Shown: positions 25,279 through 34,315, counted from the stretch's first letter. The stretch: DNA of 64,000 bases from Lysobacter auxotrophicus (GCF_027924565.1 NZ_AP027041.1:1922001-1986000); one strand, 5' to 3'. A program made the numbers and translations. The notes: generated from the sequence alone by a model not told the origin.

Positions 25279-27060
25279 ATGAAGCGCAAGATCAGCCTCT
25301 ACGTGACCATCTTGTTGGTCGTCACCGCATTGCCCGCGCAGGCCGGCGAGGTATGCGCACTCGCCAGCGGTGGTGGAACGACATCCGGCGGCAGCGTTGC
25401 CGACGGAACCGGTGCCATCGCATGCGGTACCAACGCCAACGCCGCTGGCGAGGGTGCAACCGCGGTGGGCGACACCGCGTCGGCGACGGGATTCGTCAGC
25501 ACTGCGGTCGGGCAGGCCGCCACCGCCAGCGGCGACTCCGCCACGGCGTACGGTGGCATTTCACTGGCCAGTGGCGGGTTCTCGTCCGCTTTCGGCGCAT
25601 CATCGGGGGCGACCGCGGACTATACGACGGCAATCGGCCACTCGGCGCAGGCAATCGACACGTTCAGTACTGCGATCGGCGCGTCCGGCTTCGCTGGCGG
25701 GCTGGCTTCCACTGCATTGGGCTTCAGCACCGGCGCGCTGGGGGCGGGCTCGCTCGCGGTGGGATCCAACAGCCTGGCGGCGAGCGACGCATCAACGGCG
25801 ATCGGTGGCTGGACGGACCTGGACGGGGACGGATCGGTCGATGCGAACGAGATGACCACGGCCAATGCCACCGGCACTACGGCGCTCGGCAGCGCGGCAC
25901 TCGCTTCGGGCACCAACAGCATCGCGCTGGGTTTCCGGAGCAGCACGGCTGCCGACGACACGATTGCGTTGGGCAGCCTCAGCAGCGCTACGGCCATCAA
26001 CAGTGTCGCGCTTGGCGCGAGCTCCATCGCGGATCGAGTGAACACCGTATCCATCGGCCGTGCAGGCGCCGAGCGCCAGCTCACCAACCTCGCCCCCGGT
26101 ACGCAGGCGACCGACGCGGTGAATCTCCAGCAACTGCAGACGGTCGAGACGAAGGCCGATCTGGGAATCACGAATGCAGCGGCGGCCCAGGGCACGGCGA
26201 ACACGGCGTTGACCACCGCCGCGACCGCGCAGTCCACCGCGGATACGGCTGCTGCCAGTGCTGCGACGGCGCAGACGACTGCGGACACCGCACTCAATGC
26301 CGCCGCGAATGCCCAGACTACCGCTGACAGCGCGCTGACCGCGGCGACCACGGCCCAGGCGACTGCGGACGGGGCGCTGTCCGTAGCCAACAACGCGCAG
26401 GCGACGGCGGACGGCGCGGTGACGATCGCCACCAATGCCCAGTCCACTGCGGATTCCGCGCTGACGGCTGCCGGTAATTCGCAGGCCACCGCAGACAACG
26501 CCCAGGCCACCGCTACGACCGCGTTGAGCACGGCAAACGCGGCCCAATCCACCGCCAACACGGCACTGTCGGCCGTGAACAACGCCACCGGTACTGCCAA
26601 CGCCTACGCCGACGCAGGCGACGCGGCGACGCTGGCGTCGGCCCGAAGCCATATCGACAACGCTGCAACCGCGGCAGTGGGGTCGGCGAACGTCTACACG
26701 GATCAGAAGAGCGCCCAGGCGCTTTCGTCAGCCAACGCGTATACCGACGCCAGGGTCAGCGCGCTCGTGCTCGACTTCAGCGGGCTGCGCGCGGAAATCG
26801 ACGACCGTTTCCAGGAGCAGGATCGGCGGATAAGCCGTAACGGCGCGATGTCGGCAGCGATGATGCAAATGGCAGCCAATGCGGCCTATGCCAAGCCCGA
26901 TCGCGGCAGGTTGTCGATGGGCGTTGGCGTGGAGGATGGCGAGAACGCCGTTTCCATCGGCTATGGACGCCGCATTGGCGACAACGTTTCGATGAGCATC
27001 GGCGCCGCCTTCTCCAGCGACGACAACTCGGCAGGCATCGGTTTTGGCGTCGACCTGTAG
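25279..27060 (+). CDS. Trimeric autotransporter adhesin (YadA-like)
   Basis: About 593 residues. A signal peptide (1-22, ending PAQAG) is followed by a YadA-type head of repeats such as TAVGDTASATG and TALGFSTGALG (about 45-270). A neck TDAVNLQQLQ (about 283) joins a stalk of about 180 residues with repeating AQxTADxAL units, then a membrane anchor (last 70 residues: MAANAAYAKPDRGRLSMGVG, FGVDL end). Such proteins trimerise in the outer membrane and mediate adhesion or biofilm. Embedded in the head is DLDGDGSVDANE (Asp180 to Glu191), a textbook EF-hand loop. It is the largest cargo gene of the array, bounded by element copies. Confidence 0.9.
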   Translation: MKRKISLYVTILLVVTALPAQAGEVCALASGGGTTSGGSVADGTGAIACGTNANAAGEGATAVGDTASATGFVSTAVGQAATASGDSATAYGGISLASGGFSSAFGASSGATADYTTAIGHSAQAIDTFSTAIGASGFAGGLASTALGFSTGALGAGSLAVGSNSLAASDASTAIGGWTDLDGDGSVDANEMTTANATGTTALGSAALASGTNSIALGFRSSTAADDTIALGSLSSATAINSVALGASSIADRVNTVSIGRAGAERQLTNLAPGTQATDAVNLQQLQTVETKADLGITNAAAAQGTANTALTTAATAQSTADTAAASAATAQTTADTALNAAANAQTTADSALTAATTAQATADGALSVANNAQATADGAVTIATNAQSTADSALTAAGNSQATADNAQATATTALSTANAAQSTANTALSAVNNATGTANAYADAGDAATLASARSHIDNAATAAVGSANVYTDQKSAQALSSANAYTDARVSALVLDFSGLRAEIDDRFQEQDRRISRNGAMSAAMMQMAANAAYAKPDRGRLSMGVGVEDGENAVSIGYGRRIGDNVSMSIGAAFSSDDNSAGIGFGVDL

Positions 27061-27111
27061 CGCCCATCCCCGCAACGATGCCAAGGCCGTAGACCGCATA
27101 CCGATCGGTGG

Positions 27112-27171
27112 ATCGGAGAAAGCGGACATGGCGTAGATGCTAATGTCCGCTTTGGACCCAAAGCGGACATC
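27112..27171 (+). repeat. Composite element, truncated A then hairpin B
   Basis: The A half retains only AAAGCGGACAT; hairpin B has arms AATGTCCGCTTT and AAAGCGGACATC (27142-27171) with loop GGACCC. It lies 20 bases ahead of the next gene. Confidence 0.8.
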
Positions 27172-27190
27172 GCGCATCGGACGGCTTCAC

Positions 27191-27565
27191 ATGGACGACG
27201 AACAGGCCATGCGTGAGCTAGCGGCCAGGCTTCGCGGTCGCTTTCCGGATGAGGCAGCACAGACGGATAGTCTGTTCGCGGAACGCGGATCGGTCGCGCA
27301 TTCCGAGTACGACTGGATCGAAGCGTTTGCGGGCCGAGTCGCCGATGCAGTGAGGGAGAGCCGCAGCGCGAACGTCGGGGAGCTGACGGGGTTCTTTGCG
27401 AAGCAGTACCGAGACGGCCCCTTAGCCGTCCAGCGCATCGTGGATGTCGCCCTCGCCGAGAACATCCTTCTCGGCCTTGACGATCAGGCGAAAGCTTGGG
27501 CATGGCCGCACATTGCGATCGAGATCCGGCATCTGTACGCCGCCACGTGGGGTGTGCCTCACTGA
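27191..27565 (+). CDS. Array gene 4, hypothetical protein
   Basis: About 124 residues, largely helical and acidic (MDDEQAMRELAARLRGRFPD; VGELTGFFAKQYRDGPLAVQRIVD). It ends with a Trp-rich tail (AWAWPHIAIEIRHLY). No membrane segment, no signal peptide, no family that I can name with confidence. The stop codon shares its last base with the start of the following hairpin A, as at several other array boundaries. Upstream in-frame starts begin inside hairpin B and are rejected. Confidence 0.65.
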   Translation: MDDEQAMRELAARLRGRFPDEAAQTDSLFAERGSVAHSEYDWIEAFAGRVADAVRESRSANVGELTGFFAKQYRDGPLAVQRIVDVALAENILLGLDDQAKAWAWPHIAIEIRHLYAATWGVPH

Positions 27566-27593
27566 TGTCCGCTTCTGGCCCGAAAGCGGACCT
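27565..27593 (+). repeat. Hairpin A only, abutting a stop codon
   Basis: Arms ATGTCCGCTT and AAAGCGGACCT around a CTGGCCCG loop. Its first base is the last base of the preceding stop codon. Confidence 0.85.
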
Positions 27594-27662
27594 CGTCGAA
27601 CTCTGGTTCCGGTTGACAGGTCGGTCTATGCTCAGCGCGGTCATCAAGGAAGGGGATGCGTG

Positions 27663-28016
27663 ATGCTCAGGGTATTGCTTGCTCTTGCAATCGCAGTGGC
27701 AGCCGGCTGTGCGAGCGTGAAGTCGGGTCCGGAGGTCGTGCGGATCGATGCGACGAGCGTCGAGACAGCGGAGGCTTCGTATCAGGCCATGATGGTCGGG
27801 CGCAGCGTGGCGCAGCAGCAGCGGTTGGCGCTGGCGGTGCTGATGCTCAACCTGGAAGGGGCCAAGAGCGCGAACGAAGTCGGGAGCGATCCGGGCAGCG
27901 TTGGCCCGATCAGGAACAAGGTGGCCGGTCTGTCAGCGGACGAAATCATCGCATTGGCGGCCAGAGTGAAAGAGCCCCGTGTCGAGGCCATCGAGTTCGT
28001 GCCTGCTGGCCGTTAG
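27663..28016 (+). CDS. Array gene 5, small lipoprotein (DUF6694-like)
   Basis: About 117 residues. A lipoprotein signal peptide with lipobox AAGC puts the lipidated cysteine at residue 16. The mature part opens VRIDATSVETAEASYQAMM and continues with QQQRLALAVLMLN, a pattern resembling the DUF6694 lipoprotein family; this assignment is from memory. RBS AAGGGG lies ten bases upstream. The residue after Cys is Ala, which favours outer-membrane sorting. It is the last array gene before the repeat-free block. Confidence 0.75.
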   Translation: MLRVLLALAIAVAAGCASVKSGPEVVRIDATSVETAEASYQAMMVGRSVAQQQRLALAVLMLNLEGAKSANEVGSDPGSVGPIRNKVAGLSADEIIALAARVKEPRVEAIEFVPAGR

Positions 28017-28259
28017 CCAGAACGTTCTGCCGCGCGCCGGGTGTGCTCGCGGACAACGCTCATTTCAGGCGATCGCCGGGCAGTCGGCGGCGAAGCGGAC
28101 TGCGGAGGTCGGTGGTTGTAGCGATGGCCTACCGGTGATCGAGCCGGCAAATCAGATCGTCCGGACGTGCTGACGTCCGCGCCAAGCCGATAACCGGCTG
28201 CGCAGGAGGGCGCACGCGCCTCTTGCATTTGCGCCGCCGATCGTTTCATACTGAACCAC

Positions 28260-28625
28260 ATGGTTCAGCATTCGGCCGCACGCTTCAACGCCTCCTTCGC
28301 CGCCCTCGCGGACGTCACGCGTCGTGGCGTGCTCGACCGGCTCGCGCGTGGCGATGCCTCCATCACCGAGCTTGCCGACCGGTTCGAGATGACCCTCACG
28401 GGCATGAAGAAGCATGTCGACGTGCTGGAACTGGCGGGGCTGGTGACCACCGAGAAGGTCGGCCGCGTGCGCACCTGCCGCATCGGCCCGTGCCGCCTGG
28501 AGGAGGAGATGGCGTGGATCGCGCGCTACCGCCAGGTGTGGGACGCGCGCTTCGAAGCGCTGGACGGCGTCATCGATGAACTCAAACGAGAGGAGAAGGG
28601 TCGTGGTCGCAAAAAGCGAAAGTGA
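28260..28625 (+). CDS. ArsR-family transcriptional regulator
   Basis: About 121 residues with a winged helix: LADVTRRGVLDRLARGDASI, recognition helix MTLTGMKKHVDVLE and wing LVTTEKVGRVRTCRI. No clear metal-binding cysteine cluster (only the lone CRIGPC pair after the wing), so it fits the subgroup that controls AHSA1/SRPBCC genes. A basic tail GRGRKKRK ends it. It overlaps the next gene, whose product is an AHSA1 protein; this paired arrangement is well known. It lies in the repeat-free block that splits the array. Confidence 0.87.
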   Translation: MVQHSAARFNASFAALADVTRRGVLDRLARGDASITELADRFEMTLTGMKKHVDVLELAGLVTTEKVGRVRTCRIGPCRLEEEMAWIARYRQVWDARFEALDGVIDELKREEKGRGRKKRK

Positions 28626-29097
28626 ATCCCGGCGCACGCAGGTGCGGATCGCCTCCGAACGCGAGGTCATCGTCACGCGCACGTTCGACGCGCCCGCGCG
28701 GCTCGTGTTCCGGGCGTGGGCCGAGCCCGAATTGTTCAGGAAGTGGTGGGTGCCCCGATCGATGGGCATGACGCTTCGCTCGTGCGAGATGGACGTGCGA
28801 ACCGGCGGCAAATACCGCCTGGAATTCGGCGACGATCCTGCCAACCCGATGGCGTTCTTCGGCACGTACCTCGACGTGGTTCCTGGCAAGCGCATCGTCT
28901 GGACGAACGAGGAAAGTGGCGAGGCGGCCTCGGTCACCACCGTGACGCTGGAAGAGCGCGACGGCAAAACGTTGCTCGTCATGAGCGAGGTGTATCCCAC
29001 CCGCGAAGCGTTCGACGCGGCCGGCACCGGCGCGCAGGAAGCGACGGTCGAAACGTTCGAACAACTCGACGAACTGCTGGCCGAACTGGCGGCGTAG
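28603..29097 (+). CDS. AHSA1/SRPBCC-domain protein
   Basis: About 164 residues. The ligand-pocket domain begins EVIVTRTFDAPARLVFRAWA and includes LFRKWWVPRS, YRLEFG and LVMSEVYPTREAFDA, all typical of the AHSA1 (START/Bet v1-like) superfamily. The GTG start with AGGAGAAGGG three bases before it is better than the ATG 27 bases further upstream. The overlap with the ArsR gene implies co-expression. Ligand unknown. No export signal. Confidence 0.85.
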   Translation: MVAKSESESRRTQVRIASEREVIVTRTFDAPARLVFRAWAEPELFRKWWVPRSMGMTLRSCEMDVRTGGKYRLEFGDDPANPMAFFGTYLDVVPGKRIVWTNEESGEAASVTTVTLEERDGKTLLVMSEVYPTREAFDAAGTGAQEATVETFEQLDELLAELAA

Positions 29098-29251
29098 TGG
29101 CCCGCACCGAGCGTCGTCCTGATGGGTGGGCGTCGCCCACGCATCGGCACGACGCGACGGCCCATGCTCGATGCCGCGCCACGTGTCGCGGCTGACCAGT
29201 TCGAGTGACAATTCGCGCTTCGGGGAAGCGCGTTGGCGCATGGGGAATTGC

Positions 29252-29692
29252 ATGAAGCACTGCATCAGGGTGTCGACGGCGGCCGTTCTGGCGCTGTCGC
29301 TCACCGCTTGCGCGACATTGGAGACGGACGCGGGGGCGTCGGTTTCCGCCCGTGCCTACAACCAGGGAATGGCCACGCAGGGCGCCGATTATTATTGCGG
29401 TGCCGGCCACTGCGACCAGCCCCCCAGGCTCGTGAGCGCGGTTGCGCCGACGTATCCGACGGCCGCGCTGAGGGCCGAACGCACCGGGCAGGCCTCCGTG
29501 GTGTTCTACATCGACGAGGACGGTGCGGTGTCGGACGCGACGCTCGAATCGGCCACGTCCCCAGACTTCGGGCAGGCCGCACTGCCGGCCGTTCGTTCCT
29601 GGAAATACCGACCTGCCACCCGCGCCGGAACGCCGGTCAGGGTCGGTCCGATGCGTCAGATCATTCCGTTCGAGCTGGAGAAGGACGGCTGA
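29252..29692 (+). CDS. Lipoprotein with TonB C-terminal domain
   Basis: About 146 residues. An N-terminal signal with the lipobox LTAC puts the lipid on Cys near residue 20. The C-terminal half matches the TonB CTD pattern: YPTAALRAERTGQASVVFYI, DGAVSDATLESATSPDFGQA and WKYRPATRAGTPVR. It lacks the long Pro-rich linker and the inner-membrane anchor of true TonB, so energy transduction is unlikely; a periplasmic interaction role is inferred. A second ATG four codons upstream is possible. Confidence 0.75.
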   Translation: MKHCIRVSTAAVLALSLTACATLETDAGASVSARAYNQGMATQGADYYCGAGHCDQPPRLVSAVAPTYPTAALRAERTGQASVVFYIDEDGAVSDATLESATSPDFGQAALPAVRSWKYRPATRAGTPVRVGPMRQIIPFELEKDG

Positions 29693-29713
29693 CGGAACAC
29701 GGCGCCGTTGCCG

Positions 29714-30634
29714 CTATCTAGTGCCCGAACCGCACCGCGGCGGCCACGCCATGTCCGCGTCCGGTGCCAGATCGACGACGAACCATTCGCCGGAACGTTC
29801 CGCGCCGTCGGCCTGCGAAAACAGCAGGCGACGGCCATCTGGCGACAGCAGCGGGCCCACCTGGAAGACGTCCGTGCGCGCCGGTACGCGGCCGCGTTCG
29901 CGCCACGTCGTGCCGCGGCGATCGTAGACGTACAGGTGCGACGTGGTCCCGCGATTGGCCACCGTGACCAGCACGCGTCCGTCGCGCGACAGCTCGGCCT
30001 CGTACTCGTTGGCGGGCGTGCTGACGGGGGCGCCGACGTTCTCGACGTTCCACTTTCCGCCTGCGCCGGGCGTTGCCAGATAGATATCGCCCTGGCCCAT
30101 CCCGCCTTCGCGGCTTGAACCGAACAGCAGGCGGCCATCGGGCTGAGGGCGCGGAAGCAGTTGCGATGCCGCGGAGTTGACCGGCTCGGGCAGGCGTTCG
30201 GGTTCGCCCCAGCGGCCGTCGCCGTAGCCGTCGCGTTGCACGCGCCAGATGTCGAGTCGCTCGCCGGCGGGATCGGCGCGCGCCGACACGTAGTAGAGCC
30301 AGCGCCCATCCGTGGACAGCGCGGGATCGGCTTCCGACACGTCCGGCATGGCGAAGGAAGGCGCCACCGGCGGCGTCCATCGTCCATCGACGCAACGCGA
30401 CGTAAGCAGCCGGTATCGCCGATAACCCGCGTCGGCGCGGAAGAAGAACACTTCGCGACCGTCGTTCGAGAACGTCGGCGAGGACTCGTAATCGCCGCTC
30501 GAGAACGCGTCGGGCGTCATGCGTACGGGCGCCGCGACGTCGAGCACCTCGGCGCGGCAGTCCGGCGCGATCCACGACAGGAGCAGGCATGCACACAGGG
30601 GCACCGTCGTGCGCGAAACGGCATGGAAGGGCAT
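29714..30634 (-). CDS. Exported PD40/TolB-like beta-propeller protein
   Basis: About 306 residues. A signal peptide (ending DCRAEV near residue 29) is followed by propeller blades of PD40 type: ESSPTFSNDGREVFFFRAD, EADPALSTDGRWLYYVSARA, PRPQPDGRLLFGSSREGG, EAELSRDGRVLVTVANRG and LLSPDGRRLLFSQADG. Such proteins are usually periplasmic and may bind proteins or peptidoglycan. This is the only minus-strand coding gene with good support between 24 and 39 kb and lies in the repeat-free block. Confidence 0.82.
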   Translation of the reverse strand: MPFHAVSRTTVPLCACLLLSWIAPDCRAEVLDVAAPVRMTPDAFSSGDYESSPTFSNDGREVFFFRADAGYRRYRLLTSRCVDGRWTPPVAPSFAMPDVSEADPALSTDGRWLYYVSARADPAGERLDIWRVQRDGYGDGRWGEPERLPEPVNSAASQLLPRPQPDGRLLFGSSREGGMGQGDIYLATPGAGGKWNVENVGAPVSTPANEYEAELSRDGRVLVTVANRGTTSHLYVYDRRGTTWRERGRVPARTDVFQVGPLLSPDGRRLLFSQADGAERSGEWFVVDLAPDADMAWPPRCGSGTR

Positions 30635-30800
30635 TCGCGTGTCCTCGTCATCGCGGGCGAGGCCCTTATATCGCCTCGCGCGCGCGGCCAGAAGTGCCGG
30701 TCGCGCATTGGCTCCTTCGCGCCCCGGAATGGCACTGGGTCGTCACGCATCGGCCTTGGTACGCTCGCGTCCCATGTTCGCCACCGACCCGGGGTGCCTC

Positions 30801-31827
30801 ATGCGCTGGTTGTGTTTCGTCGTACTCGCGATGTTGCTGTCGATGTTGCCGCAGGCCTCCGCGCAACCGCGCTCATGCGATGCGCTCGCATGCGCCGAAG
30901 AGGTGGCCTTCGGCAACGGTGACGTGCGCCTGTCCGGAACGCTCCATCGGCCGGCGAACGGGAAGATCAACTCGGTCCTGATCGCGGTGCACGGTGCATC
31001 CGGTGGCGAGCGATCCACGGCGATCTTCCAGCGCCTGCACGAAAGCCTGCCGCGCCTGGGCATCGCCGTGCTGGTGTTCGATCGACGCGGTACCGGGCGC
31101 TCCATGGGCAATCTGAAAGACGCTGACTACACCGCACTCGCCGACGACGCCATCGCCGCGCGACGTTGGCTTGCGAGCGACCCGGGGCTGCGCGATGCGC
31201 CGGTCGGCTACTGGGGTTACAGCCAGGGCGGGTGGATCGCGATGATCGCCGGTTCGCGCGATCCGGACGCCGCGTTCGTCGTCTCGGTCTCGGCGCCGCT
31301 GGTCTCGCCGGACCTGCAGATGATCGAGGCCACGCGCAACATCCTGCGCATCCGCGGCGTCAGCGATGCCGACATCGCGATCGCCATCCAGGCGCGCGAG
31401 GCGGTCGACGCGCACCTGCGCGGGACGATGGCAGGCAAAGCTCGATCTCGCCCGCTCCAAGCCGTGGTTTCCTCTCATCTACATGAGCGGCGCGCTGGGC
31501 GATCCGAAGACGTCGCGCTGGCTCAAGGAGATCTCGTACGACCCGCTCGACGCGCTGTCCAAGGTCGACGTGCCCACGCTGCTGGTGTTCGGCGAAAAAG
31601 ACGTATGGATTCCGGTCCGGACATCGGTGGAGCGGGCGAGGGCGCTCGATCGCAAGACACTGCAGGTGGTTTCGATCGAAGACGCCGATCACGCCATGAT
31701 GGAATCGTTGACGCCGCAGCAGCAGATCGACCCGGCGATGAGCAAGCAATTCCGTCCGGAATCGGCAGAGTATTTCGTCGCGCTGGGCAGCTGGCTTACT
31801 GCGGGCGGGTTCGGTCGGATGCACTAA
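30801..31827 (+). pseudogene. Exported alpha/beta hydrolase, apparently frameshifted
   Basis: The reading frame begins with a signal peptide (MRWLCFVVLAMLLSMLPQAS) and carries the oxyanion segment AVHGASGGERST, FDRRGTGRS and the nucleophile elbow YWGYSQGGW. It then changes frame near 31437-31440, where GGCAAAGCTC breaks the match; removing one A restores GKLDLARSKPWFPLIYMSG and continuity with the acid motif FGEKDVWIP and the base in EDADHAMME, ending in GGFGRMH. Without correction the product runs on to a nonsense tail. Either a real one-base insertion or a sequencing error in an A run. Family: S15/BAAT-like hydrolases, substrate unknown. Confidence 0.8.
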
Positions 31828-32613
31828 GGCGGCAGTGCTTGCCTGCATGCGATCTGGTTCCGAAGCGCAGTGAGTATGCCCGCGGACACGTCGCCACGAG
31901 CCGTCGGCGTGTTGCTCCGCGCGCGCTCACGCGTCCGCGACACGCGCGGCACGCTTCGCGCCGCTTCGGTCAGCTCGCGACAAGCAAGCGAACTTTCGCG
32001 CGTCGCGCTGGTGCGTGTGGACACGCGACTGTCGCTAGCCGCTTGAGTGCGGCCTGCAGTTCGTCCGCGCAGCATTGCCGCGACCGCGCGATGGAGCGCG
32101 TGGTTCCGATCAGCACTGCAAGCTCGCAGCGTAAGGATCTGGATTCGCTGAGCGCCAGTTCGTAGCGCGCAAGCAGGTCGTTGGAGCACGAATCCGCACG
32201 CTCCGTGCGCGGGGCAGGAAGAAAGCTGGCCATCGGCGGTCCTCGAGCGGGCCGCACGAAGGACCCAGGGCTGCGGGGAGGAATCCGCTGTGTGCATCCG
32301 TTATAGGCGCCGGCGGGTGAGGGTAGCGAGACGATCCGCGCTGTGCCTGCTTGTGAAGGGTGCGATGGTTGGACGGACGATGCGCTCGGCGTGCTTGCTG
32401 TTACCGGAGTCCGGAAGAGGGTGTTTCCAAACGTCCATCAACCGGCGATCGCAGGATAAGCGGAAAAAGTGGTCCGCGTCGCAAGCATCGTCCTCCTCTC
32501 CAGAGGCACGATCGGCGTGGCGACAGGTGGCTTTGACACCTGGTCGGAAAGCGCCCAAGAATGGCCCCGCGGCACCGCCGGTGCTCGTGAGGAAAGGACA
32601 CTTCGGAGGGGAC
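31828..32613. other. Intergenic stretch with one weak minus-strand frame
   Basis: Nearly 800 bases between the hydrolase and the next exported-protein gene. The only candidate coding sequence is the small minus-strand frame listed separately. No palindromic element, tRNA or terminator hairpin with T run is apparent. A good GGAGGGG ribosome site lies at its right end. Confidence 0.5.
31970..32233 (-). CDS. Possible small hypothetical protein
   Basis: A candidate frame of 87 residues beginning MASFLPAPRTERADSCSNDL. Its middle is helical (LLARYELALSESRSLRCELA; CCADELQAALKRLATVACP) and includes several cysteines. Codon use is compatible with the flanks, but there is no recognised family and no obvious ribosome site, so it could be a chance frame. 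It sits alone in an otherwise gene-free gap. Confidence 0.35.
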   Translation of the reverse strand: MASFLPAPRTERADSCSNDLLARYELALSESRSLRCELAVLIGTTRSIARSRQCCADELQAALKRLATVACPHAPARRAKVRLLVAS

Positions 32614-33453
32614 ATGCGCAAGGCGATCTGGATCGCGGCCGTGGCGGTCGCGGTGGTGGGCAGTGGTGCGTTTGCGATGGCAAACCGCGTGCAGCGACAT
32701 CCGGGACCATCGGTCGGAGAGCGCTTCGGCGAGATGGTCGATGCTTCGCGGCCTACGGGCCCTGCGCAGGCCAGGTTCGAAGCGAAGCTGGCGGCACAGA
32801 CCGCACGCGAACTCGATGTGGGCGACCCCGAATCGTTCGGCCGGCCCGTGCGATGGATGGGGTTCGTGTCGACCCCTGGCATCAATGTGCGCGACAGTTG
32901 CGAACCACGACCGGACGAAACGCCGTCGCTGTGCATGGAATCGAGTACCGGCGAGGAATACCGTGAGGCCGAATTCCGCGACCTCGCGCAGATCACGTTG
33001 CCCGCACGCAGCGCGCACTCGCTGCTGTGCCATTGGCTGACGCCATCGGTGTCCGGCATCCTGCAGAACGCCTCGGGTCGAGACAACGGACAGGCGGAAC
33101 TGGTCGCCATGCCGTCGATCACAATCGAGAACGAAGTGCTCGACGATCCGACCATCGTCGACCCCGTCACCGGCCTGCCATACAACGGCCGGATGGAGGT
33201 GTACGCCAACAGCTCCATGATTTCCGCGCCGCTCGATACGGGCGAGCAGAGTTACCAGCGTGCGTCGTCGACGCGCACCTGCATCAGCGGCTACCTCAAC
33301 CAGCGCGAACTGGTGTCTTCCTGGGGATTGACGGACGCCCAGGCCCGCGAGTTCTTCCGCAAGCCCATGACGCTGCGCCTGCACATCCTGGTCGCCGCGA
33401 GGATGGTCCTCGACGGCCAGGTGGCCGTGTCGGTTCGCTTCGTCGGCGATTGA
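32614..33453 (+). CDS. Membrane-anchored or exported hypothetical protein
   Basis: About 279 residues. A hydrophobic N terminus (AIWIAAVAVAVVGSGAFAMA) is either a signal peptide or anchor. The mature part has paired cysteines (RDSCEPRPDETPSLCME) and a Cys in TRTCISGYLNQ, so disulfides in the periplasm are likely. Later segments DPTIVDPVTGLPYNGRMEVY and RLHILVAARMVLDGQVAVS look like a beta-rich domain. No family recognised. A strong CGGAGGGG site five bases before the ATG fixes the start. It is the last gene before the main part of the repeat array resumes. Confidence 0.72.
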   Translation: MRKAIWIAAVAVAVVGSGAFAMANRVQRHPGPSVGERFGEMVDASRPTGPAQARFEAKLAAQTARELDVGDPESFGRPVRWMGFVSTPGINVRDSCEPRPDETPSLCMESSTGEEYREAEFRDLAQITLPARSAHSLLCHWLTPSVSGILQNASGRDNGQAELVAMPSITIENEVLDDPTIVDPVTGLPYNGRMEVYANSSMISAPLDTGEQSYQRASSTRTCISGYLNQRELVSSWGLTDAQAREFFRKPMTLRLHILVAARMVLDGQVAVSVRFVGD

Positions 33454-33610
33454 TGCGGCATGCACGACGCGAGGTGGCGGGGTTCGTCCTGCCGCCTTGG
33501 GTGATGGTTCGGCGGGCGTGGCTCTGGCGTGCGGCGCATCTGCACTGGAAAGCGTCGCGTCCTCGTACGGAGTCCGTTCCGGTCGCCAGACTGTCGCGGG
33601 GCGGGATGTT

Positions 33611-33640
33611 AATGTCCGCTTTCGACCCAAAGCGGACATT
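33611..33640 (+). repeat. Hairpin B, perfect copy
   Basis: Arms AATGTCCGCTTT and AAAGCGGACATT are exact complements around loop CGACCC. Six bases before the next ATG. No hairpin A precedes it, so this copy marks the left end of the uninterrupted part of the array. Confidence 0.92.
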
Positions 33641-33646
33641 GGTGCC

Positions 33647-34207
33647 ATGCAGAAGATCCTGATTGGCGCGCTGGGTGTCCTTGGGGGCCTGGCGATTGCC
33701 GCGGCCGTGCTTTTCCTGCCGTTTCGTCAGCGCCCCGCGTCGCAGGTGCCCCAAGGGTTCGACCTGTCGAAAACGAAGCCTGCTTTTTCTGTCGCGTCCT
33801 TCGGAGGAACGTTGCTTGGGTTCGACGAAGGGGAATGGGGCGGGAGCCTTTCATTTCGAGATGCCAAGGGAATTGTCACAGAGGTGATTCCTGACAACGT
33901 GCGCGCCATCATTCCGCATGGTCCGGACGTGCTGGTTTTCACCGGATTGAGTCACCTTCGCGAGAATCACGGCGCGATCTATCTCCTGCGTCGGGACGCG
34001 ACGCGTCAGTTCACCGTGACCCAGTTGCACGCGCTGGACGGGGCGCCCGATGCAATCGAGGCGGATGTGGCCGCCGGCACGGTCGAGTTCAATGTTTTCA
34101 GCGGGATGGATGATCGTCGCGGCGAGTGGATTTTTCTATGTCGCCGACTGAAGCGGGATTTTCAACTCGAAGCTTTGACAACCTGCAAGGTGCGCGACCG
34201 CGCATGA
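33647..34207 (+). CDS. Array gene 6, exported or anchored hypothetical protein
   Basis: About 186 residues. The N terminus (MQKILIGALGVLGGLAIAAA) is a membrane anchor or signal peptide. The rest is beta-rich (GGTLLGFDEGEWGGSLSFRD; VLVFTGLSHLRENHGAIYLL) and shows weak propeller-like features. Two cysteines near the C terminus. No family recognised. The ATG is six bases from hairpin B, so any ribosome binding site would lie within the palindrome's right arm. Composition is less G+C-rich than flanks. Confidence 0.65.
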   Translation: MQKILIGALGVLGGLAIAAAVLFLPFRQRPASQVPQGFDLSKTKPAFSVASFGGTLLGFDEGEWGGSLSFRDAKGIVTEVIPDNVRAIIPHGPDVLVFTGLSHLRENHGAIYLLRRDATRQFTVTQLHALDGAPDAIEADVAAGTVEFNVFSGMDDRRGEWIFLCRRLKRDFQLEALTTCKVRDRA

Positions 34208-34226
34208 CTGGCGAAGGATTCCTCCA

Positions 34227-34315
34227 AATGTCTCCTCCTGGCCGAAAGCGGACGTTAGGGCAGGGCAACATGCGAGGGCGGTCCTGATGTCCGCTTTCGA
34301 CCCAAAGCGGACATT
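34227..34315 (+). repeat. Composite element, complete
   Basis: Hairpin A is imperfect on its left (AATGTCTCCTC / AAAGCGGACGTT, 34227-34256). Hairpin B (34286-34315) has arms ATGTCCGCTTT and AAAGCGGACAT. Length 89. Confidence 0.88.

Noticed and set aside
28017-28255. Possible additional element remnant (GGCGAAGCGGACTGCGG)
   Set aside because: Only about seven bases match and no second arm is found; likely chance.
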